DNA of 64,000 nt from Ruminococcus sp. Lineage in GTDB: Bacteria; Bacillota; Clostridia; Oscillospirales; Ruminococcaceae. Positions 56,340 to 64,000 of this stretch are shown here, in pieces (the first letter of the stretch is position 1; every line of letters begins with the position of its first letter). Where the stretch lies: contig JAFUXL010000013.1 in NCBI GenBank assembly GCA_017470905.1, positions 47,214-111,213 on the forward strand, read 5' to 3'. The position numbers and the translations under genes are program-made. The notes under the pieces are model-generated. The model ran no database searches. It was not told where the DNA came from and saw nothing but the letters and a program-made list of their open reading frames with translations.

Positions 56340-58215
56340 ATGGATACATTCAAGAATTTCAAATTTCGTAAAATAGCACTTGCAATTGCGATGCGTTCAT
56401 AATTGCCATGTCGGCTATAATTTCATGGTTTGTTTTAAATGTTTTATTTGATATAGAACTGCCTGATATGAAGGTGGTATCTTCAATATTGGTAAATGTT
56501 ATATGCTGTGGGCTGAGTCTTTATCTGTTCGGCGCATACAGCAAATTGTGGCGGTATTTCAAAAAGTCGGATTATGTTTCCTGTATTCTTGGTATAGCTG
56601 CAGGAACATCTATATCGTGCCTGTTCACGTATATGTTTGACAGATTTAAAGGAATACCGCTTTCTTACGTCCTGCTCGATACAGCAATATCAATTTTTGG
56701 AATATGCCTTTTCCGGTATATATTCAAAAGTGCCTTTATCGACTACAGAAAATCCCAGAAGCCGCCCTCACCGTATAAGCGGACAATGATAATCGGCGGC
56801 GGACGTGCCTGCGAAACCATTCTCAATTAGATAAGAAATGCCGAAAGCTCGCCCTATTCTGATGATAAGGTCTCGCTTTTCAATCCTGTGTGCATAATTG
56901 ATGACGACGAAAAAAAACAGGTACTTCTATAAAAGACGTTCCCGTGGTCGGTGTCACCTCCAATATAAAGAAATATGTCGAAAAAATGAATATCGAACAG
57001 ATAGTGTTCTGTATTCCCTCCGCCTCGGAGTACGACAGAAAACGCATACTCGACATATGCTCGGAAACCAAGCTCCCCGTTAAGGTCATTCCATTTCTTG
57101 TAAATCTCATGTTTGACGAGACGCATACATCACTTCTCAACCAGGTGCAGGATATAAAGGTTGAGGATTTGCTCGGGCGTGAGCCGATAAGATTTGACAA
57201 GGAGGGCATAAGACAGTTTGTATGCGGAAAGGTTTGTATGGTGACGGGCGGCGGCGGTTCGATAGGCTCGGAGCTTGTCCGCCAGATAGCAAAATATGAC
57301 CCGAAACAGGTGATAATCCTCGATATTTATGAAAATAATGCCTACGACATACAGCAGGAGCTTTTAATGGATTACGGCAGCTCGCTCAACCTCATAACGC
57401 TCATAGCCTCTGTCCGTGATTATAAGAGAATGAATAAGATTTTCAAAAAATACAAGCCCGATATAGTTTTCCATGCCGCCGCCCACAAGCATGTTCCGCT
57501 CATGGAGGAAAGTCCCATGGAGGCTATTAAAAACAACGTCATAGGCACATTCAATATGGCAACCCTCGCACAGTTCTACAATGTGAAGAAATTTGTGATG
57601 ATTTCTACAGACAAAGCCGTAAATCCCACAAATGTAATGGGAGCTTCAAAACGCTGCTGCGAAATGATAGTCCAGTACCTTGCACAGCAGAATGAGGGCT
57701 GCACAGAGTTTGTTACTACCCGTTTCGGAAATGTCCTCGGCTCGAACGGTTCTGTTATACCAAAATTCAAGCGTCAGATTGAACAGGAAAAGCCCGTTAC
57801 GGTTACTCATCCCGATATTATCCGTTATTTTATGACCATTCCCGAGGCTGTCAGCCTTGTCATGGAGGCTGCCGCAATCGCACAGGGCGGCGAAATATTC
57901 GTACTTGATATGGGTCAGCCCGTGAAAATAGTTACTCTCGCCGAAAATCTCATAAGAATGTACGGCAAAGAACCATATAAAGATGTAAAAATCGAATTTA
58001 CCGGTCTGCGTCCCGGCGAAAAAATTAAAGAAGAGCTGCTCATGAATGAAGAGGGCTTGCAGATAGATATTGACCAGGAGCGTTTTATTCAGCAGCTTTC
58101 AATGCTGCGTGATGCCGCACAGGAAAATGATGAGAAAAAAGCCGTTTCCGCACTGCATTCAATAGTGCCTACATTTACGACACCCGAGGAATTTAATGCA
58201 AATTTTACGTCATGA
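56340..58215 (+). pseudogene. capD: CapD/FlaA1-type nucleotide-sugar 4,6-dehydratase, disrupted
   Basis: Translation from ATG 56340 gives a membrane-helix start, then shifts frame near 56388, runs with clear homology (helices, then RTMIIGGGRACETILN), meets TAG at 56828, shifts again near 56918 and finally continues intact to 58215. Two one-base insertions and one codon change would restore a 625-residue protein, the normal length for this family. The intact 3' part has the Rossmann motif GGGGSIGSE and the STDKAVNPTNVMGASK active-site region. The family makes 4-keto-6-deoxy amino sugars for capsule or glycan. Real decay or assembly error are both possible. Confidence 0.85.
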
Positions 58216-58227
58216 CTGCATAAAAAT

Positions 58228-58260
58228 AAAATCCCGTGAAAAACGGGATTTTATTTTTTT
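58228..58260. terminator. terminator between convergent CapD-type and ABC permease genes
   Basis: AAAATCCCGT (58228-58237) pairs with ACGGGATTTT (58243-58252), followed by a T-run on the + strand. Confidence 0.85.
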
Positions 58261-61024
58261 ATTCAACGTTTTTAAGTGCCAGTACTTTTGGAATATGCTT
58301 TATTCTTACAAAATCAATAACCGTAATGATGAGATATGCCGCAAATACGAGGAGAAACTCTTTGACAAATCCCGAGGGCTTCATGACGAAGGCAAACCAG
58401 CCGCCCAGGGTCATCATCATATATTTCCAGAAGAACGACATGAGCAGATAGCCGATATAAATGGCTATAAATTCCGTTATGAACACGACAATGCCCGTTG
58501 TTATCAGATACAGCGAGGAAATTTCCCTGTCGTCATAGCCGAGGATTTTTACCATAGAGATAGAACGCTCATTTTTTTCGATGATGATTTTCGTAAGCAG
58601 ATAGAGTATAATTGCCGCCACTATCATGCACACATACTGGAAATACAGCATATAACTGCCCATTGAATGGTCAAGCTGTCTCGTGAGCTTGGTCATATCG
58701 TTTAATGTTATTTCCTTTGCGATATAGTCCTCGTCAATATCGGTTATCATCTTATCGGATATATATCCGCTGAACGAGTCCGCATCCTTATCGAATACGG
58801 AATTGAAACGGCTGTTTGTCATAAACACGGCAATTCCCGCAGTGTAGGGATAAATGTCATATACCTCCCATGTATAATCCTTATGTTCGTACTTTTCCGA
58901 GAGCGTAATTGTATCGCCCTTATGTACGTCATATTTTTCGGAATATGCCTGTGATATGTAAACGGCATTTTCGCCGATGTCTGTCTTATCATTTAATTTG
59001 ATATAGCTGCTGTTTTCGATTATGCCGTACACGGTAATTTCTTCATTGTAGGTATCGGATTTTCTTTCGAGGGAAGTAACGGAGAAAGGCTCTGCGCCGT
59101 CTGTTTCTGTGACAATTACATTGCTGTCCCTGTCCTTTGTATCGCTGAGAATAATCTGGTCTTGTGCGAACATCATATCAGATATTGAGTCCTGATAATA
59201 TTTAAGCGTTGAGGGCATACCCACCGCCATTGAAAGCAGGAGCATAACAAAGCTTATGCCTATGAAAAGCATACAGTAATTAGGGATATTCTGCAAAAAT
59301 ACACGCATACGGAAACGTCCGAAAAATTTCCATTTCGGCAGCCTTACCGCCTTTTTGCGCCTTGTCTTTTTCAGGTCATGCCTGAGGAACTGAAGAGGCG
59401 ACAATTTAAGTGTCCTGACAATTACAAACAGATTAATCAAAATCATAAGAATAATCGGGATAATTGTCGTTTTGACAAAGGCTTCGGGTGTCCATATGGT
59501 TTCGTATGCAGGCAGGCTGTAGCTGTTGTAATACATCGCCGTGACAACTTTTTTCATGCAAGTATAACCGAGGATATTTCCTACGACTGCCGCCGCAATT
59601 ACAACAATGACGGGTGCGCTCATGTAATAGCGTATAAGCTCGCCCTTTGTATAGCCCGATGCCCTGAGAGTGCCTATGACGGAGGACTCCTTTTCAAGCG
59701 TTGTGCTTATAGTCACAGCAAATATAAATGCAAGCACCGCCGTGAGGATATACAGCAAAACTCCGCCCATTGCCTTATCCGAACCCATATCATCGGGAGC
59801 GAACTGTATTGCCTGATTTGCATATTCGGGAACATAGTCCTCGATTTCGGTTTCCTTTTCGGCGACTGCCGTCTGTGTTATGAGAGCCTTAAGGAAATTA
59901 TCGGACTGTTCTCTCTCGGCGTATATGTCATCGGGTCGGTTTTCATAAAGAAATGCATAGCTGTAATGTGTAATGCCCTTTATGCGTTCAAATCCCTCCT
60001 GTGTTGTCATGGCAACGTCAAACGAAATTGCATCGAACATTGTATCGGTATTACTCTCGAAAAGACAGCTGTAATCCGTAAAGGCGGCAAGTCCCACAAC
60101 CTCAAATCCAGTATTTCCGACAAATATTGTGTCGCCGACTACGATATTCACGTTGTCGGCGTGCATACGGTCGATGATTATTTCATTCTCCGTTTCGGGC
60201 TTTCTGCCCTCCAGTATATCATAAAGATTAATTTCCGTCCGTTCGTTAAATACACGGATTGTACTTTTTTCGGAGTTATTTGTGACTGTCTCGTCATTCT
60301 GCTTATAGAAAAGCTCGTGGATTTTCACGGGTACGGGCTTGAAATTATCATCGTCAAGCTCATAACGTTCGGATAATCCGGCATATTCATCGTCAATTAT
60401 TCTGTCTGTTTCTTTTTTTGCCTCGTCCATGGCCTCGTCAAGAGCCTTTTTGTAATCCTCCGAATTAAAAGCTTCGTTCAATGCATCACCGACTGCTTTG
60501 TCGTAATTTTCGTCCATAGCCTTTTGGTATGCATCATCAATGGTTTTCTGACGCTCCTCGTCCGTGAATTTTGCCCCCTTTGCTTCGGCAGCCTTAAGCT
60601 GTTCATCAATGGCTTTTTCGGTCTGTTCATAGATTGCATTTTTAACCTCTTCACGGACAGTTTCCGTCATCGCATCGTCAACTGCATTTTTCACCTCATT
60701 TTCGGCTTCCTTATAGGCTCTCTCCTTGAAAATGCTTACTATGTCAGACATTTCTCCCGTTTCAATATCAGATATAAGCTCATCGTCAATCCTTGCGGAA
60801 AGCTCGAAATGTCCGTCCTCCCTGATGAAATTTTCCTTGCTGTTGCCGAGAGTCTGCATCATGCTGTGATTGGCAACATACATACCCGATACAAAGCCTA
60901 TTGTGATAACAAGCATGACGAATATCATAATATAGCGTTTTCTGTCTCTGTGCAGGTCTTTGAAAACTCTCTTTGAAAGTGAATTTTTCGGGCGTTTTCC
61001 TGATGAAATTCTGTTTTCTTCCAT
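58259..61024 (-). CDS. FtsX-type ABC permease with extracellular coiled coil
   Basis: The 921-residue protein has an N-terminal helix (~35-55) and a long extracellular domain with a ~120-residue charged coiled coil (many KALDEA/EAMDEA-like heptads). A three-helix FtsX block follows near the middle, then a further anchor, a second external domain and a C-terminal FtsX block. It pairs with the ATPase encoded just upstream. ATG 61024 has AAGGAGA six bases upstream; an earlier ATG at 61045 overlaps the ATPase gene. Permeases with such coiled coils export or extract lipid- or wall-linked substrates; the cargo is unknown. Confidence 0.85.
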   Translation of the reverse strand: MEENRISSGKRPKNSLSKRVFKDLHRDRKRYIMIFVMLVITIGFVSGMYVANHSMMQTLGNSKENFIREDGHFELSARIDDELISDIETGEMSDIVSIFKERAYKEAENEVKNAVDDAMTETVREEVKNAIYEQTEKAIDEQLKAAEAKGAKFTDEERQKTIDDAYQKAMDENYDKAVGDALNEAFNSEDYKKALDEAMDEAKKETDRIIDDEYAGLSERYELDDDNFKPVPVKIHELFYKQNDETVTNNSEKSTIRVFNERTEINLYDILEGRKPETENEIIIDRMHADNVNIVVGDTIFVGNTGFEVVGLAAFTDYSCLFESNTDTMFDAISFDVAMTTQEGFERIKGITHYSYAFLYENRPDDIYAEREQSDNFLKALITQTAVAEKETEIEDYVPEYANQAIQFAPDDMGSDKAMGGVLLYILTAVLAFIFAVTISTTLEKESSVIGTLRASGYTKGELIRYYMSAPVIVVIAAAVVGNILGYTCMKKVVTAMYYNSYSLPAYETIWTPEAFVKTTIIPIILMILINLFVIVRTLKLSPLQFLRHDLKKTRRKKAVRLPKWKFFGRFRMRVFLQNIPNYCMLFIGISFVMLLLSMAVGMPSTLKYYQDSISDMMFAQDQIILSDTKDRDSNVIVTETDGAEPFSVTSLERKSDTYNEEITVYGIIENSSYIKLNDKTDIGENAVYISQAYSEKYDVHKGDTITLSEKYEHKDYTWEVYDIYPYTAGIAVFMTNSRFNSVFDKDADSFSGYISDKMITDIDEDYIAKEITLNDMTKLTRQLDHSMGSYMLYFQYVCMIVAAIILYLLTKIIIEKNERSISMVKILGYDDREISSLYLITTGIVVFITEFIAIYIGYLLMSFFWKYMMMTLGGWFAFVMKPSGFVKEFLLVFAAYLIITVIDFVRIKHIPKVLALKNVE

Positions 61025-61034
61025 AGCTGTCTCC

Positions 61035-61751
61035 TTACCATTCAAGCTCGGCAGCAGTTAATTTCTTTTCATTCAGTATATCATGACGAATAGTGCCGTC
61101 TCTCAGTTTTATTACATGGTCAGCCATATTCTTTATAGCCTCGTTGTGCGTTACCATTATGATTGTGTTGCCGTATTTCTGATTTACCTCCTCGATAAGC
61201 TGCAAAATCTCTTTTGATGTCTTATAGTCAAGCGCACCGGTAGGCTCATCGCACAGCAGTATATCGGGATTTTTGACGATAGCCCTGCCGATTGAAACTC
61301 TCTGTTGCTGACCGCCCGAAAGCTGATTGGGCAGCTTATGCCTATGCTCGTAAAGCCCCAGTATTTTCAGAAGCTCATCAATATCCAGCGGATTATCCGA
61401 TAAATATGCGCCTGTTTCGATGTTCTCCTTTACATTAAGGTTGGGAATAAGATTATACATCTGAAAAACATAGCCGAGATGTTTTCTGCGGTAGAGTGTG
61501 AGATTTTTTTCGTTCATATCGGCAAGTTTATCGCCGTTTATGAAAATTTCTCCCGCATCCGCACTGTCAATACCGCCGAGGATATTCAGGAGCGTGGATT
61601 TTCCCGAACCTGAAGGTCCCAGAAGAACGCAAAATTCTCCCTTTGCAACCGTGAAGCTTATTTCCTTCAATACGTCCTGTCGGGTATCGCCGTTTCCGAA
61701 GCTTTTTTTCAATGCGTGAACCTCAAGAAATTTTTGTCCTTTGCTGTCCAT
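61035..61751 (-). CDS. ABC transporter ATP-binding protein, LolD/MacB type
   Basis: The 238-residue ATPase has Walker A GPSGSGKST, Q-loop YVFQMYN, signature LSGGQQQRVSIG, Walker B LLCDEPTGALD and switch His in VTHNE. It belongs to the same class as exporter 1 of the NRPS-PKS operon. The start has AAGGAGA. It is expressed from a consensus promoter with a palindromic operator and followed after 10 bp by its permease. Confidence 0.9.
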   Translation of the reverse strand: MDSKGQKFLEVHALKKSFGNGDTRQDVLKEISFTVAKGEFCVLLGPSGSGKSTLLNILGGIDSADAGEIFINGDKLADMNEKNLTLYRRKHLGYVFQMYNLIPNLNVKENIETGAYLSDNPLDIDELLKILGLYEHRHKLPNQLSGGQQQRVSIGRAIVKNPDILLCDEPTGALDYKTSKEILQLIEEVNQKYGNTIIMVTHNEAIKNMADHVIKLRDGTIRHDILNEKKLTAAELEW

Positions 61752-61770
61752 ATATAATCTCCTTGATTAT

Positions 61771-61800
61771 TATTTGTTAGGTAATACAAACTAACAAATA
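61771..61800. promoter_or_regulatory. palindromic operator of ABC exporter operon
   Basis: Perfect 10-bp arms TATTTGTTAG (61771-61780) and CTAACAAATA (61791-61800) with a 10-bp spacer lie immediately downstream of the -10 box. The form fits a TetR/PadR/MarR-type repressor. The TTAG/CTAA ends recall the 19162 and 20767 boxes, but the spacing is 10, not 6. Confidence 0.7.
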
Positions 61801-61801
61801 A

Positions 61802-61830
61802 ATTATATCACCCTTATTCGGAAAAGTCAA
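61802..61830 (-). promoter_or_regulatory. promoter of ABC exporter operon
   Basis: On the minus strand TTGACT (61825-61830) and TATAAT (61802-61807) are 17 bp apart. Confidence 0.75.
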
Positions 61831-61863
61831 GACTGTTCTCAAATTTTTAAACGGCTTTTTATC

Positions 61864-61901
61864 ATGAAAAAATGCCGCAGAAAATATCTTCCTGCGGCAT
61901 T
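61864..61901 (-). terminator. terminator of endoglucanase gene
   Basis: AATGCCGCAG (61871-61880) pairs with CTGCGGCATT (61892-61901); the minus-strand transcript then has a T-run (complement of 61867-61872). Confidence 0.8.
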
Positions 61902-61910
61902 ATATATATA

Positions 61911-63281
61911 TCAGTTATTTATGAGCTTTCTCATCATTATCATGTCAAAAACATCGATAACACCGTCATTGCAGAGGTCGGCAGCCTGACTGTCGGTAAG
62001 TTCGCCCCTCTCAACGAGGAATTTTTCAAGCATTACAATATCGGCAATATTAAACTCTCCGTCTGCGTTTACATCGCCCTCAACTGCGGTGATTTTCTCC
62101 GTCTGTTTTTCGGGGAGATATTTTTCACGCAATGCGTCAAACTGAGCCTTTAACGAGGTGTCGCTGAGTTTGTATGCCGAACGGTCGTAGTGCAAATCTG
62201 TAATATCCCAGAGTACGGGGCAAATTCCGCCCCTCGAAAGTGCAGCCTCGCAGACAGATGTAAGGAACCTGCGCACGGACTCTTCTTCCTTATTCTTTTT
62301 CGGACAGCCGTATTCGCCGACTATAACGGGGATACCCTTGCTTGTGAATGTATCTTTGAGCTTGTCGAAATTGCTGTTAAGCTCTGAGTAGTCGCTGTCC
62401 GTACCCCATGTTGAACTTGCCTTTCCCCAGTCTGCATCTTCTTCGAGGATTGCAAAGCCGGCAGGAGTATAGTAATGTACCGAGACCGCACATCTTCCGG
62501 CAGGGTCATCGGGCATTTTGAACATCGGGTCGCAGGTAAGTTCAATATCCGTGCCGTATCCCGAAATGAGCAGATGTCTCTGTGCATTGTTTCCGCCCGA
62601 ATTTCTGACAATATCAACGAAGGTCTGGTTTACCTCGTTGCAGTAGCCGAAAGAAACGTCCTTGCCTTCCGTACCGCCCCAGCGGTTCCATACGCTCTGC
62701 CAGCCAAGTTCCTCGTTCTGCGACTCAAATATGAGGTGGTCGCCGTATTCGCCGAATTCATCGCAAAGCTGTGTCCAGATTGCCGTATATTTTTTCATGC
62801 AGTTGTCGTGGTCGGAGGGGAGATTTTCGAGCCAGCCGCCGTCCCAGTGCAGGTTCATGATAACATACATATCCGAGTCTAATGCCCAGTCGATAACCTG
62901 TTTTACTCTTGATTTGTAATCATTGTTAATGGTATAAGTGCCGTCGTCCGCCATCATATTTGACCATGCAACGGGTACTCTTAGAGTGCCGAAGCCCTCC
63001 TGCGCATATCCCCTGATAATTTCCTCCGTTACCGTGGGGCTGCCCCATGCCGTTTCATAGGCATTGGGAGTGCCGTCACCCCACTGTGCAATCCAGTCTC
63101 CGCAGGACTCGAAAGTATTTCCGAGATTTATGCCTATTCCCATATCCTGTATAAGCTCTGTTGTCGTAATATCACGCATAGCACCGTTGTCTGCCGCATA
63201 AGCACCGTCCGCAGGCACTGCGGGAAATGATGAAAAAATCATTGCTGCGGCTGCAATTATTCCGGGAATTTTGTTTTTCAT
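61911..63281 (-). CDS. secreted GH5 endoglucanase with C-terminal dockerin
   Basis: The 456-residue protein has a signal peptide (~1-30), a GH5 cellulase domain (~38-395) with GINLGNTFE, VPVAW, acid/base Glu190 in ESQNEE and nucleophile Glu323 in VIVGEYG, and a C-terminal type I dockerin (~402-456) with two calcium-binding repeats (GDVNADGEFNIADIVMLEKF and DLCNDGVIDVFDMIMMRKL). It hydrolyses beta-1,4-glucan and is held in a cellulosome through the dockerin-cohesin contact. GGAGGT precedes the ATG. Confidence 0.92.
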   Translation of the reverse strand: MKNKIPGIIAAAAMIFSSFPAVPADGAYAADNGAMRDITTTELIQDMGIGINLGNTFESCGDWIAQWGDGTPNAYETAWGSPTVTEEIIRGYAQEGFGTLRVPVAWSNMMADDGTYTINNDYKSRVKQVIDWALDSDMYVIMNLHWDGGWLENLPSDHDNCMKKYTAIWTQLCDEFGEYGDHLIFESQNEELGWQSVWNRWGGTEGKDVSFGYCNEVNQTFVDIVRNSGGNNAQRHLLISGYGTDIELTCDPMFKMPDDPAGRCAVSVHYYTPAGFAILEEDADWGKASSTWGTDSDYSELNSNFDKLKDTFTSKGIPVIVGEYGCPKKNKEEESVRRFLTSVCEAALSRGGICPVLWDITDLHYDRSAYKLSDTSLKAQFDALREKYLPEKQTEKITAVEGDVNADGEFNIADIVMLEKFLVERGELTDSQAADLCNDGVIDVFDMIMMRKLINN

Positions 63282-63458
63282 AGTGTACCTCCGAAAGAAT
63301 AATATTTTTTAAGGGAATAAGGCTGCCGTATATCTGACAGCCTGTTATCCGGTTTGTCCCCTGCATACGGAAGTCTTGTCAAAGAAACACAGACGCATTT
63401 CCGAACTCCGCCGATAAAGTGCAGATACTGCGGAATATCAACGACTTCCCACAGCTAT

Positions 63459-63487
63459 ATAATATCATAAAATCGTGAGTTTGTCTA
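63459..63487 (-). promoter_or_regulatory. likely promoter of endoglucanase gene
   Basis: On the minus strand TAGACA (63482-63487) and TATTAT (63459-63464) are 17 bp apart. Confidence 0.5.
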
Positions 63488-63555
63488 CTCTATTATATGA
63501 ATTTGCTCAGAAAATTTCTCGATTTCATACGAATTTACAGCGTTTCCGAGTTTCG

Positions 63556-63610
63556 TTGGTAGACAATATAATCGTGAAACGGTCTTTTTTTCTACCAATT
63601 TTTCTACCAA
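63556..63610. repeat. TCTACCAA repeats, candidate recombinase attachment site
   Basis: TTGGTAGA (63556-63563) faces two direct copies of TTTCTACCAA (63589-63598 and 63601-63610). The cluster starts 54 bp downstream of the tyrosine-recombinase stop codon, a usual position for an att site. No duplicate half-site can be seen because the element would extend beyond the window. Confidence 0.35.
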
Positions 63611-63663
63611 AATCACACGTTTTTTGATTTCTTTTTCTTGATTCCGTTTTCGTTGTTTATATT

Positions 63664-64000
63664 CTATAATGTTGACGTTTGCGATTCTCCCGTAGCTTCG
63701 GGTTTATCGCTTTTCTTTTTTCTACCACCTGTCTTTTTAGGGGCAGGCTTGCTTGCTGTCTTTGCGGTTGACTTCTTGCTTGCGGTTTTCTTCGCTTTCG
63801 GCTTCTCTGCTTCGGGCTTCTCAGCTTTGAGTTTCTCCTTTGAGCCACCGCCAAGCACCCTTGCGATTGTCTCTGCCGAGTTGACCTTAGCGTTATACTC
63901 TAAGTGACTATAAAGATTTGCCGTGATAGCAAAATTGCTATGTCCGAGCCATTCCTGAATTGCTTTCATCGGAATATCGTTCGCAAGCAAAAGACTTGCA
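63664..64000 (-). CDS. tyrosine recombinase (integrase) C-terminus, 5' part outside window
   Basis: The frame enters from the right edge. LLLANDIPMKAIQEWLGHSNFAITANLYSHLEY contains the second catalytic His (LGH) and the nucleophile Tyr (NLYSH) of phage-type integrases. After the catalytic domain comes a ~55-residue Lys/Ala/Pro-rich tail (repeats of KPEAEKPKAKKTA type), which is unusual and probably binds DNA non-specifically. The stop is at 63664. The gene marks the left end of an integrative element or prophage lying mainly to the right. Confidence 0.85.
   Translation of the reverse strand, partial: ASLLLANDIPMKAIQEWLGHSNFAITANLYSHLEYNAKVNSAETIARVLGGGSKEKLKAEKPEAEKPKAKKTASKKSTAKTASKPAPKKTGGRKKKSDKPEATGESQTSTL

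Larger units (their letters stand above)
63282..63663. other. intergenic region between endoglucanase and recombinase genes
   Basis: This 382-bp stretch contains the endoglucanase promoter (63459-63487) with a ~180-base leader and a cluster of TCTACCAA repeats (63556-63610). No gene was seen. Confidence 0.55.

Noticed and set aside
59378-60376. Long plus-strand open frame (332 codons) opposite the ABC permease gene
   Set aside because: Cys/His-rich antisense shadow of the FtsX permease with no ribosome site or homology.
61771-61800. Membership of the 61771 palindrome in the TTAG-N6-CTAA regulon
   Set aside because: The spacer is 10 rather than 6 bp and the arms extend to TATTTG/CAAATA, so a different regulator is more likely.

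Overview
The window looks like a chromosome segment of a low- to mid-GC Gram-positive gut or rumen anaerobe of the Ruminococcus type. Dockerin modules occur on a GH5 endoglucanase (61911-63281), on a secreted peptidase pseudogene (11139-11946) and at the end of a sigma-factor fusion (6671-9046). There are no outer-membrane genes, Shine-Dalgarno sites are strong, and promoters are of the TTGACA-N17-TATAAT kind. This assignment is inference from gene content. No tRNA, rRNA or CRISPR array was seen.

Layout. 1-2635: tellurite-type stress genes (two TerD proteins and a YceG-like/HtrA-like fusion). 2707-4848: acyl-CoA ligase and hotdog thioesterase. 4884-6476: divergent AraC regulator and flavodoxin-like reductase. 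6671-9254: ECF sigma factor fused in frame to a dockerin protein. 9430-11049: phage-tail-like relic with a GH25 lysozyme whose start codon reads ATA. 11139-14135: peptidase pseudogene, aldo/keto reductase and a frameshifted Fe-alcohol dehydrogenase. 14396-18912: CydDC-like ABC pair and a membrane-anchored metallo-hydrolase. 19126-20590: ion permease under a palindromic operator.

20989-50726 is the centrepiece: a 30-kb block of 17 co-directional, tightly packed genes that reads as one operon. It encodes an aryl-capped, thiazoline-type NRPS-PKS hybrid with yersiniabactin/pyochelin-like logic. The parts are an EntE/YbtE-like aryl-AMP ligase; ArCP-Cy-A-PCP with a cysteine-like specificity code; Cy-A-PCP-C; freestanding A-PCP; KS-AT-cMT-ACP; a freestanding ACP; a crotonyl-CoA carboxylase/reductase homologue for a branched extender; a type II thioesterase; and a Sfp-type phosphopantetheinyl transferase. 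Unusual companions are a BspA-type leucine-rich-repeat protein, an amino-acid-dehydrogenase-like protein, a ferredoxin/FrhB/pyruvyl-transferase-like fusion, an unrecognised membrane-anchored secreted protein, and two separate FtsX/MacB-type exporters. TTAG-N6-CTAA boxes lie next to the promoters of both the operon and the preceding permease and resemble DtxR/IdeR-type sites, so I infer a metal-regulated metallophore. Product and regulation are inferred, not shown.

50858-52587: two-component system. 52789-52995: small repeat protein. 53029-54847: leader RNA with terminator, then queD-queE-folE (queuosine precursor). 54924-56126: L,D-transpeptidase-like protein. 56340-58215: UDP-sugar 4,6-dehydratase (CapD type) broken by two single-base deletions and a stop. 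58259-61830: ABC exporter with a palindromic operator. 61911-63281: cellulase. 63664-64000: the C-terminus of a tyrosine recombinase with repeats beside it that could be an attachment site.

Several genes outside the NRPS-PKS operon carry single-base deletions. This could be real decay or sequencing error.
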